Source: Branchinecta lynchi
Taxonomy: Eukaryota > Arthropoda > Branchiopoda > Anostraca > Branchinectidae
DNA: 64,000 nt
Assembly: GCA_023053575.1 (NCBI GenBank)
Contig: JAKZAP010000001.1
Coordinates: 20,788,533-20,852,532, forward strand
Reading direction: 5' to 3'
The notes beneath the pieces were generated by a model, which saw only the letters and a list, made by a program, of their open reading frames with translations, did no database searches and had not been told where the DNA came from. A program made the position numbers and the translations under genes. Positions 13,101 to 25,100 of this stretch are shown piece after piece (position 1 is the first letter of the stretch; each line of letters opens with the position of its first letter).

Positions 13101-16100
13101 CACAAGCCCTAGATACATTAGTAATAGAGCCGGATCGGATTCGGGCACTGTGGGGGAGTTAGATGGGGGTCAAGAATTCCGGTGATCGCGAGTTAAGGTA
13201 CTTCCACATGTGCTAAGGATGATGAAACTTGACTTGAACATTACGAGACTTTACAAGATTGGCTTGGAAAATGTCACTTTCCAAATCCTCAAATTCCTTT
13301 CCAGAATCAAAAAATTCCTTCATGAGATACACCATTATGAAAGTATCGAGGGGTTGACAACTCCAGTAGGAGGGTACACTGAAACCAAAAATAGTCCGAT
13401 CCCAACTGTGACACATGTAGGGTACTTGCAAGCAACAATAGGCTGTTAGACCGTAATCATCTTCGGCGTTGAGGGGTTTGCAACTTTTTCTAGTTGGTGT
13501 ACCTTTTATTTGTTTCCGGTGTATTTGATGGTAAGAACAGTTTGCCTCCCAATTGTAAGACATGTAGGGCACTTGTAAGTAAAAATCGTCTGTTAGGCTA
13601 TAATCATCTTCAGCAATGAGGGGTTTGCAACTTTTGCTAGTTGATATACCTATATTTGTTTTAACTTGATGTGTATCATGGGGAGAATGACTTGAAAGTA
13701 AGAATCGGTTGCTACACTAGGTTCATGAGGGGCTAGACATTTGTGCAAATTGGTGCACATTGTATTCGATTTCTGTAAAGATGAGGGTAAGAAAGTTCGT
13801 CTCGATGGTCTGTCACTGTAACTTAGTTAATGGAGTGTTATCTATGGGATTTTGATGATCCTGAAAAGTTACGGATAGCTCTACAATACCAACTAGATTA
13901 TATAAGATAATATTCCAAGTTTTCATACGTCACGATGTCTACGATTGAAAAGGATATGAACTGGTTGCAAAATCAGTTTAGTCCCTTCTTCCGATATGAT
14001 ATGATATGATATGATATGATATGATATATTTGCTTAGAGCCCGAGGGCCATCGCATACAAAACAAAATACAAACCAAATAAAAAACAAACATCAACTCTT
14101 CTGGTAAATCTTAACTACAAAAACTCTTCTCTATGCTTCCAGCCTATCCGCAAAAACCTTCCAAGCTGCCTAACCCCAAACAAACTTTTATCCTTTAACT
14201 TTTCCACCAACCAACCTTCCCCGAAATTTTGCTCCCCAAATATTTCAACTCTCAAATCCTTCAATTCCACACATTCACACATAAAATGAAACAAATTCTC
14301 GTCCACACAACCACACATTGGGCAGAAGTAAAGACCACTAGACCTCCCCTTTACACTTCCCATATATTTTCTCCGAATCCCCAGGGGGAGGCTATCACTA
14401 CGAGCGCTAACAATCAATTTTAATTCCTCCGAAGATAACCCTCCCTTAAAAAACATTTCTAAACCCCAACACTCTTTGGCCTTGGCGTAAAGGTACATCG
14501 ATGATTTAGAATCCTTCTCATGGTGCCATTTTTGGATTTCTTGGTCTTGTAGGACCCGTTGAACCACCTTACTTACCTCGCCTTCGGTGGCCCCTGGACC
14601 CTGGCCTTCACACCACTTATCAGATATCCCGCATTGGTCAAGGATACTTTTTATCTGGAGTGGCCATGAATCACCTGAAGGGTCTCTAAGAGCCTCTAAA
14701 TACGCAGCTTTTAAAGGTCTAATTCTAGGTAAACTAATTATTTTTTCCCAAAATCTTACCATCCGGACAAGCCTACTGCTACGTAACGAAAATAATCCTA
14801 GATCACCTTTTAAAACTAAATTGCAACTCTTCTCTGATAACCCTATAACTCGTTTAAAATATCTATTTTGTACCACTTCTAACCTAGCACCTGCGTTAAA
14901 ACCCCACAACTCGGCCCCATAATGCATGCACGATGTGACTTTCGTATTAAAAATTTCTTTATGAAACTTCATGTCCTTAATATCTTTCAAATTACTACGC
15001 AGAATACCGTTTACACATCTGTTTCCCTTTACCAAAACACTGGCTACGTGCTTACCAAACTTACCATTCGATGTTAATTTAACCCCCAAATAAACAAATG
15101 ATTCCTTTATCTCAATATCTTTACCATCCAAACTTACCCTGTCCTTATTAATAATTTTCCCCCCCTTACGGAAAACCATCATTACTGTTTTATCAGCATT
15201 TAAAGTTAACTTTTTCTTGCTTAAATATTCATTCACAAATTCCAACAAAGACTGGAGATTTTCCTTTGATTCCGCCACCAAAACTATATCGTCGGCGAAA
15301 AGTAACATGCAAAGCTCTACCACATCAACAGAAACCATGGGTGCCATTTTATTTCTTAAAAATACTGACAAATCATTAATATATAAAGAAAAAAGCTTAG
15401 GGGAAAGCGTGCATCCCTGCTTCAAACCCATTTTAGACACAAAACTTTTCGACAATTTCCCTGCCACCCGCACTACCAACTTCACGCTTCTATACATTTG
15501 AACCAACACAAATACAAATGGGGAGGGGAGGCCCATATCCAATAAACACACCATCAACAATTCTCTGTCGACATTATCGAAAGCTCCCTTAACATCCAAA
15601 AAAGCAACGAATAACTTCCCTCCTCTCCGACTTGTATACTTACGAGCAAGAACACTTAAAATAAAAATTTGGTCAATCGTGCTATAACCCTTCCTAAAAC
15701 CGGCCTGGAGGGGATCTAAAACTTCCTTTTTTTCTATCCAATCTCTTAGACGAAAATCTAAAACTTTACAAAATACTTTACTAACAGCGTTCCCTAAATG
15801 AATAGCCCTATAATTACTATGAATAGATTTATCACCTTTCTTAAATATCGGGATAACTAATGATTTATTCCACAAATCAGGCCACTTCCTTTTTTCAACA
15901 ACGCATGAAAAAACAGCAGCTAGAACACTTATTAAATACACTCTACCCCACTTCCAAACCATCGTAGGTATTCCATCCACCCCTGGCGCTGACCGTCCTT
16001 TCATATTCTTCATAGCCATCCAAACTTCCGGTTCCGTAACTGGGGCTATCAACCGGATATCTACCTCTTGTAAAGGGTAACAAACATTATTTTCTAGACT

Positions 16101-19100
16101 AACCTCCAACTCATCCGGAAAAATTACATCAATACGGTCTGACCCCTCTTTCCTCATATAATAATCCGGCCATGTACTAGCTTCCGGGACTGAATCATTT
16201 TTAAAAACTGAAAGTGAACTTTTTATCTCATTCCAGAAAGCCGCACCCCTTTTTTCAATATATGATTCCATAATTCTTCCATTTTTCCGAATAATCGACT
16301 CTTCTTTCTTCCTTTTAATTAATTGTTTATATTCCTTCCTAGCCTTACGATACTGGATTAAATGATCCTTAAGTTTTACCTCACTACTTGTCCTTACTGA
16401 TTGTAAACACAGACTCACCTCCTTCCTCATCTTGTCGCAATCACTATCAAAAAAATCTTTAGCGTCTCTCTTACCTTGCTTACCACATGCAGATTCTTTA
16501 CCAATAGGGATTACCTTATTATAAACAAGTTCAGCTAGCACCCTAATCGCTTGCTCTACATCCCCCGCTTCTGCTGATCTAACACAATTTTCTAATTCCT
16601 GCTCTACTTCTGGGGTTCCTAAGCACTCTCTCAATCTCATTTCCAAATTTTCAGCCAACCCTAATATTAAAGGTTTCTTTACATCTTCTCCTGTACTAGA
16701 AAGATGCCTAATACCATTTCCATTATCTTTCAACTCGTCCGACCCTCCTTGTCCAACAAACCAAACTCCAATGGGCACGTGGTCAGAACCAACCACATCC
16801 AAAATTCTGAAATCTTTACACCGAGGCCAAAGATGCTTATCAACTATTACATAATCAATTACGCTCGGCCTAACCCCTGAAAAACAAGTGAAATCTCCCG
16901 ACTTCTCCCCTAACCTCCCGTTCAAAATAACCAAATTTTCATACCCACAAAACTCTAAAAGATTCAAACCCCACTTATTTTTCTTACGCTCGTGGTCTTT
17001 ACTTCTCCTACCTCCAACATTCATACCAACATCCAGCACCCCGACATCCATGCTGGCTATCCTTGGAAGGTTTTCTGGATTCTCTCCTACCACAAACTCC
17101 TCCAGATTACTAATATAAGCATTGAAGTCTCCTAGAAAAATAAAAGAAACATTAGGATACTTCCGGCTCAAATTAATCTTTTCATCTGTAAGAATCTCCC
17201 AAACATCTTCTTTCGAATAACAACTTGTTTGTGGCGGAATATACACACTACAAACTACAATACATAATTTCCCTTTCAAAACTCTAACCCAAACAATGTT
17301 TTCTGACTTACTGTCAATCCTATAGCACTCATCAAACACCATTTTTCGTATTAATAAACATACTCCCCCATATACTCTTCCGTTTTTAGACTTATTTCGT
17401 TCCACTGCAAACACCTCGTAATTCTCATGCGTTAGAGTCCTCGATCGCTCGCACCATGTTTCAACAAGACTAATAATATCCCACTGATCTGAATTGCACA
17501 AACACTCTATTTTTTCTTGTTTCAACCCTTGGACGTTCCAGTGTACCGCCTTCAGGATATTACGCGACTGGCCCTCGTGATCCTATCCATCTATACCTAA
17601 ATCGAAAAACTCCTCTCTACTCATTTCACTTTCACCTTGATTTACACCTCTCGGGACGATGTCTCCAGGATTTCCAGTTTCAAAATTTCCATTTTCAGCA
17701 TAATCAGTCATTTCTAATCTCCGGGGAAATCCACCCCTAGTGCCTCTTCCTGAACGGTAACCCCTTCCATGTCCTGATACCCGGCCGCCACTACGGCGGG
17801 AAAAATTCAAACTCGGCTGGGCATAAACATCATTTGGACTTATTATTTCATCGCTATTCCGCTTTGGCGGCCTAGCCGAGGGCTCCTGTTCCACCCTGTT
17901 CTGCCGGCCTTGGGGGACGGGGGTTTCATTTACCACCGTTTGAACAACTATCTCCATCTCGCTATATGAAGTCGGCACCGTCGCCGTCGCCGCGCTTGGC
18001 ATATCCCGAGACGAGTTACCAATCGGCCTTCCATTCTCACTTGAATTCACATTTTCAATCCTCACTACCTTGTCTAGATTTTTGTCATAAACGATCACTT
18101 GGTTACCAATACGGAGCTGCACCCCCCTTAACGTGACGTCATTGCGACCACTTGCTCTTGCGCGCTCAAGCACTGGCTTCAGTTTATTTCGTGCGAATTT
18201 TTCTTGATCAGTATAGTCCGGCGATGCCATGAGAGAAAATCGTCGTAGTAGAGGATTCGCTTTTAGCAGAACATTTCTTGGTTCCATGGTGGAAAACTTG
18301 ATCAAGACAGGGCGAACACTTTGCGCTGATCTTAGCCGGAATACGTCCTTGATGTCCCAAACCGTAAGATTGGAATAAGGTACAACTTCGTTTAAACATG
18401 AAACGATGTCATCACGCAATGACCTTCCCTGGCTCATCGGCTTAAAATTGTATAAAACAATGTTATACCGCTTTGCTTCAGACTCTAAACGTTCTACTCG
18501 GGACCTAGACTCTACAGCCTCCCGACGTAACTGAATGATTTCTTCTTGCAAAGCCTTTGTTTTTCCCTCTGCACTTGACACGCTGTCGTTGATCTTCAAA
18601 GACAAAGCTGCTACATCTTTCTTGAGGACGTCTATGCCTGACAAACTTTCCTTCATCTGGAGTATTTCCGCCAAAATTTTTTCAGCAGTCGGCTGGTCCA
18701 TATTTGAAGCAAATTTAAAAAAAAAACAGCTTTTACCTGGCTTGCTCCCCACAATATGCTCCGGGAGTGAGAGTTTGATTCGTGTTGTCCCGCTTTTGCC
18801 CGGGACCTAGCTTAATAAATCCAGTTTGAATGGAATCGCCCAGGCGCCAAGCATCCAAACACTGATAAAGCAAACAAGTTCACTTGGCGAGCGCTACTGG
18901 CTGACTGGTTCTTTCGACACTGAGAAATAACCTTTGATCATGTGATTGCGTTCTTCTTAGAACATACCGTTTTGAAAGCTTCAGTAGGTTGAAAACTTCA
19001 GCATTTAACCGATAGCGAAGATACAAAACCAAATTTAGGCGGCAAAGCCGAACAAAGATTGCTGCAACACTTCACGTTTCCCAGACAACGTAGGTCTAGT

Positions 19101-22100
19101 TAAAGTTAATGGTGAACGAGTCGGATGGGTTACCGCTCATTACTGGCCCAAGTCCATAGGAAAGCGCAGCTCACAGTTAACCACATAGAGGGCTTACGGT
19201 CGCTCTGAAAACTGTTAGCGTTCTTCCGTGGTGGATCTTTCAAAAATTTTGTATCAAGGCAGAGATTCTTGACACCACTAACTTTGCGCGACTAGCAGCT
19301 CAACGAACGCCGTTGTGTTTTCTGGCAAACAAAATTTTTTCGACGCGTCGAATGTTTGTGATCATATGTTCTAAAATTGGCGAGCCGAATGTTCGGATTT
19401 TGTTTCCTTTTCGTCTTACGTGTTCTTAATCACTTAAAATGCAAACTACGAAGGAAACAAATGTCCTTTTCGACAAAATTGTTATTCTCATAATGCCATT
19501 CTCTTCCAGATGCTCATACTTGGTCGGGTTCCACCGTGATCAGGCCCAAATATTTAGTTAGCCACGTGTGGTGAAAAATACACCGATTGCGATTCCGGGT
19601 ACTACAGAAATCCTGTGAAAATTAGAATATAGTGACTGAAAAGACACAATGGAAGTGGTGACAAAGAATGAATGGGTATATTTACTGGCCCAGCTGCTTT
19701 CTGTTTTGGGTTCTTTTTTAGGGAAGGCCTGACAATCTGTCAACCCAAGTATTCAAGTATTTATTTATGTACTAAAATTATTTAACACAGGGCAACTTGG
19801 TCTATTGGCCTAGAAGGAAAATAATCTCGTCTAGGCCTAGCTAAACTACATCTTAAAGATTAAAGGAAATGAAACACAACCAAAAAGACACAAAAAAGAG
19901 GACTTAAATCTGACTGATTGATTGATATGTGGTAATATGAGACTTTTCACATTCGATGTGTGAATACGAGAAATATCACGTCTTGAAACGGAACCAATTC
20001 TGGGTGGTACGGACAGGAACCGTCCGGAAACAATTTTGAAGAGCGTGTTCCGCCCTTCTAACAATAGCAACTATTTACTATATCCGTTCCAACCTCAACA
20101 AAAGTTACTACGCTGAACATTCCAGCCTTCTTGAAATAGTAACTATTTGCTTGCCATGCTCGGGAGCGTAGTAAGCGTGGTAACTACGGATCTCTGTAAC
20201 GTGATTGGCTAGATTACCTCGTGGTGTGATATTTTTGCGGACAAATGAAAACTGCGTTCCACAGTTGACGCCAAGAAGCCAGAATTCGTGACGTCATGCG
20301 TGGTAACTACAGTACGTAGGTTGGAACACTCTCGAAGAGTGACAGGTTCGGTAGTACAAGAAAAACAAGACCAAAGGTTTCGATGGGATCCCAAAAGTTC
20401 AAATTTGATCCAGACAATTGGGTCTTGTCTTCGCCAGATCCAGTCTTCGCCAGACTCCTTGAACACTTTTACTATTAAAGTTTAGAGAAAGATTAAGGCA
20501 AAATAGCTAATCATATGAGAAAACCAAGTTCAGATATGGATTTAGCATGTGTTTTTCCCCCTTTAAGCCATATCTATTTTGACGAAGCAGATCGAAACTT
20601 CCTGCCTTATTTCTGCCAATTTTCCGGTTTCGGCGGAATTCCAGAACTACTTGTCCGGCGAAAAAATAAAGCTCAAAAACGAATTCAGCATGTCTCCTTA
20701 CCCCTACATCCAACCTATAATCAACTTCCAATTAAACTTTTACTCTTAACAAATTTTTCGGGGGATTCCGAGCGATCTATACGTCCGGTGAGAAAATGGT
20801 TGTCATATGCGAATTCAGCATGTCTACTTACCCGCAAATCGAACATCTTATCAAATTTAAATAAAACTTTTACTTTAAACAAATTCTCCGGTTTTGGCCG
20901 GATTCCGGCCGAAATAATTGTCCGGGGAGAAAATAATTTTCATATCCGGATTCAGCATGTCTCCTTACCCCTAATTCTACTATTTCATTAGCTTTTTAAA
21001 CATATTTTTGTTTCCCCTTAATTTTAAACCCCTCCCCCCACCCCTAAATATAGAGCTACATAGCCCATCTTCCAACTTGACTTGTACTTTGACCTAAAGA
21101 GTCCTCATGCCAAGTTTGATCAAAATATCTCAACCCCTTCGAGAGTTATCGTGCTAACAGACGGACGGACAGACGGACAACTTTACGATGTCATAGGTAT
21201 CCCTCAACTTACGTTTTGGGATCCCAAAAAGTTCTCGAAGCTGGCTTTCAAACACAAAATTAATTATTTCAACCTTACAGGCTAAGTCGCTCCACTCAGA
21301 TTTACAACTTCCCCATTCACCTATGCGAGGATATTATGCCTAGCGCGATACTCTATGGCACCGTTGCACCCTTAGGTCTCTACCTCATCGTTAATAAGCT
21401 GATAGTGGAACCGTTTCAGAAGAGACAGAAGACGCTCGAAATAGAAAAGCAGAAAGAACAGTACAAGTCCAAGTAAGTGTTTATAAGTTACCAAAAGTAT
21501 GTACGAGAGTGATGAACCACATCCGCCATACATGGATACCCCCTACGCAAGAGTAAAAGCTAAAAGCCAACTAATTAAAAGGAAAAAGATCTATGCTTGA
21601 AGGTCTTTCTTCATTGAGCAACGATGCAGATAAACATGCATCACTCTCCTACCACTTATCAATATATATTAAACAATGGCTAACAAACTTAAAAGTCGGC
21701 TACGACGTTCGTCAGCGGATTTTCGGCCCTTCTTGGCAATGGTCCTTGTCGGGCTATTGCTGGACTGGAAGAAATGAACCTGCAATAAATAGACGAAGCT
21801 TCTTCTAAGTACAATACCTATTTTAATCAATCAATCAAGTTTAATCCGAATAGCTAAAAGCTAGAAAGTTACTTTTCAGTTACTTTTCAGAAATTCCCGT
21901 GGGGTATATACTTATACTTGGCAGCAAGAGCCTGACGAGGACTTTTGCCAAGAAGAGCCGAAATATTGCTGACGAACATCGTAGCTGACCCTGTTTTTAG
22001 CCATTGTTTAATAGAACATACAATGGCAAAAACTATATTATGTTTCCCAGTCGTCTTGGGCTCAGGGTGTATTTACGTTAGCTCAGTGCTAATAGGGATG

Positions 22101-25100
22101 CTGTGAAACTTGATTATTGCATTTGCCTACTAGATACGGCCAAAGCAGGCAGGTAATTGCCCGCGGTGGTTTAACTCCTCAAGAACCAATTATCCGTGGT
22201 TAGAGAAGCCGCGTTCTTTACCACAGGAGTCTTCACTATCACCAGTGGTCGCTGGTTTACTCCGTAATTCGTTTTTTGATTCACTGGTGACTCCCTTGAA
22301 TTTTAACTGTTCTTGAGCTCACCTGTGCGGACTCGCTACAACCTGGTCGGGAGGCAGGTTCTTGAGAGAAGTCATCGGGAGATCTAAGACCAAAACTCCT
22401 TACATATAGGGAACACCAGACACTAGTTGCGTTTTTTATCTCAATTCTCCTGTTTCGCGTGTTTGACTATTGAGAGGAAGCCTATACTCATTTTCTTGCG
22501 ATTTTGTCAAAATCGAGAACGGGGAAAGATTCATAATTCTGTAGAATCAAGGAGTTGCTTCGATTTATACTTCTCGTTCTCCGTTCTCTTTCCTGATTGG
22601 TCAACGAAGGGGGGGGGGGAATGTTAAATCCTAAATTAGTGTTTTTGTCAAAAGTTATGAGAACTGAGAAAATCAAAAACGGTAATTTGTATGAAAAGCG
22701 AAAACTGAGAATTTGGATCCAAAACGCAGAAAAAACAGAAACTACTACGAATGCGACGAACGCGCTGAACGATAGTATGTATCGGTCGTGCGCGCGTAAT
22801 TAGTGAATCTGATTCCTCAGGCGTGACGTTTACGTAAGCCATTCGTTTTTTTTCAGGCTTGTGGAGAAAAGGCGGGAGGCCGAAGCGTCGATAGAGCTGA
22901 TGCGTGCCACGTACGAAAGAGTTGTAGTAGCAGAAGAGGGGCGCAAGGGTCTTGTAATTACGGAGGCGCTGTATGGACGCCTGGTGGGCGACGCGGGTGC
23001 CGGTTCCCCGGAAGTCATCTGCGTTACTATCCCACTGCAATGCTTAGTAAAAGATTCGAAGTTGATCTTACACGAAAACTCAAAGGTATGTTCGTAGAAA
23101 ATAATCCAAGTAAATTGTTTAGCATGTTGCTTTACTGCTTTGTGTTTTATTGCTTAATGTCCACCCGTCTGTTAACGAGTCAATTCAGCCTCCCCCCCCC
23201 TTCCTCTACTTTGTCAAACCTGTACTTTGTCAAACCGCACGATAACTCTCGAAGGGATTGAGATATTTTGATGAAAGTTGGTGGGAGGATCGTTTAGGTC
23301 AAAGTACAGGTCGAGTTCGAAGATGGGCTCTGGAGCCCTATATTTGAGGGTGGAGGAGGGTTTTCAAATTAAGGGACAACAAAAGTATTTTGAAAGCTAT
23401 TGAGATAGTCGATTATGAGGTGAGAAGACATGCTGAGCACGATGGTGAAAACAATTTTCTTGTCGGACAAGTAGTTCGTCCGGAAAGTTTGTTAAAAGTA
23501 AAAGTTTCATTTAAAGTTGATTAAATATTTCATTTAGGGGTAAGAAGACATGCTGAACACGATGGTGAAAACCATTTTCGCGCTGGACATTTAGTTCGTA
23601 CGGAATCCGGGAAAAACCGGAAAGTTGGTTAAAAGAAATAGTTTCATCTGAAGTTGATTAAATGTTTGATTTAGGGGTAAGGAGACATGCTGAACACGTT
23701 GATTAGATGATAGATTTAGGGGCAAGAAGAGACGCTGAGTCTGTATGTGACAATCATTTTTACCCGGACATATAATTAGTCCGGAATCCGGTTGTACCTG
23801 CATTTTTTTTAAGTCAAAGTTTTATTTAAAGCTGATTAGATGTTCTTTCTAGGGGTAAGAAGATACACTGGATTCGTTTCTGAGTTTTCTTTTTTTCCTG
23901 GACTAGTAGTTCGCCCGGAATTCGGGCGAAACCGCAAATTTGGCAGAAGTAAATCAGGAAGTTTCGGTCAGTATCGTCAAAATAGATATGGCTTATAGAG
24001 GTATATACAGATAGATAGATAGAATATCTGAACTCGGTTTTCTCTGATGATTAGCCTAGCGAAGAGTGGATCTTGCGAAGACAAGACCCAATTGTCTGGA
24101 TCAAATCTTAGATTTTTGGGATCCCATCGACACCTTTGGTCTTTTTTTTTTTTCAACAGCGGAATGCTTAACTGTTTGCGCTTTCAGATAGATTCTCACT
24201 GCAAATTGTTTTTTGTTCCTGCTAGAAGAGGTTCTTTAGTTATGTCTTGTACGTCTTCTGGGGTGGGGGACGTCGTTGTTACATAGTAGAATTCGGCCAG
24301 ATAATGTACAAACCTGAGTCGAAAAATCGGCTCCAACAACAGGAATTTTCGAAATTCTGGACAATGGGAACATGAATCTCTGCAGTGAGAACCTAACTTC
24401 CTCGTTCTTTATCAGGAAGGTAAGCTTGATAGGGTACGAAGCTCTTTTAGTTACTGGCAACCAGTAATCCTCGCAATTATCTTTCAGTTTTGCAAGTTCG
24501 AGTATTAAGGACGGGAAAAGTGAAAAAAAAAACGTCAGTTCCGTCCAAAGTAACTCACGGTTACTCTTTTAAAATCCCAATTCTTCTTTAAAGGTTCCCG
24601 CGTCTAGTTTCTCGAAAAGCTTTCAGGTAGGTTGTCGTTCCTAACCGTTTTTCCGCCAGAAAAGATTTCTGTGCAGAATTACGATTTTTGTTCCTACTAT
24701 CCGGATATCAAATTTTCTAGGTCCGACAGTTTCTTACCAGATTTCGGGTCAAATGTGACTGAATATTTTCTGGCTAGATTGTGTTCCAAATAATGTAATA
24801 CTATAGAAAAGTTCTTTGTTTTTTTGTCGCGATTTTAGTCGTTGCAGCATAACCTTCTGCCCGGGAAAAACTCTGGGCCCTCCTTCATCTCGTCTGTCTG
24901 CATAAGGCAGTCATGAGCGAATGAGTGACCCGTATTTTAAATCTATCCTCACATTTCCAGGCACAATTACCAGGATTCTTTGATCCCTGCGTTGGAGAAG
25001 ACAAACTGTTGAAAATTTCGTACCTATTCCGAGGACTGTCTCACGAAGTCACGGTTTCGGACGTGGAAAGCTTGCGGATACCAAGGCAATGTAAGTAGAC

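Larger units (their letters stand above)
13990..18800 (-). mobile_element. full-length two-ORF LINE (non-LTR retrotransposon)
   Basis: On the - strand lie a 5' leader, ORF1 (18701-17583), ORF2 (17582-14115), a short A-rich 3' UTR and a terminal (GATAT)n-type tract at about 13999-14025, typical of LINE 3' ends. Both ORFs are uninterrupted apart from the amber codon between them, so the copy looks young. It sits in antisense inside the DNAJC11 intron between 11776 and 21281. The outer boundaries are approximate because no clear target-site duplication was found. Confidence 0.88.

Noticed and set aside
17523..17525. TTG start codon for LINE ORF2
   Set aside because: The frame extends further upstream, and the endonuclease motif WNVQGL lies before this codon, so it is not the natural start.
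18820..18850. AATCCAGTTTGAATGG considered as the LINE target duplication partner of AAATCAGTTTAGTCCC near 13970
   Set aside because: The two stretches differ at several bases and neither abuts a defined element end.
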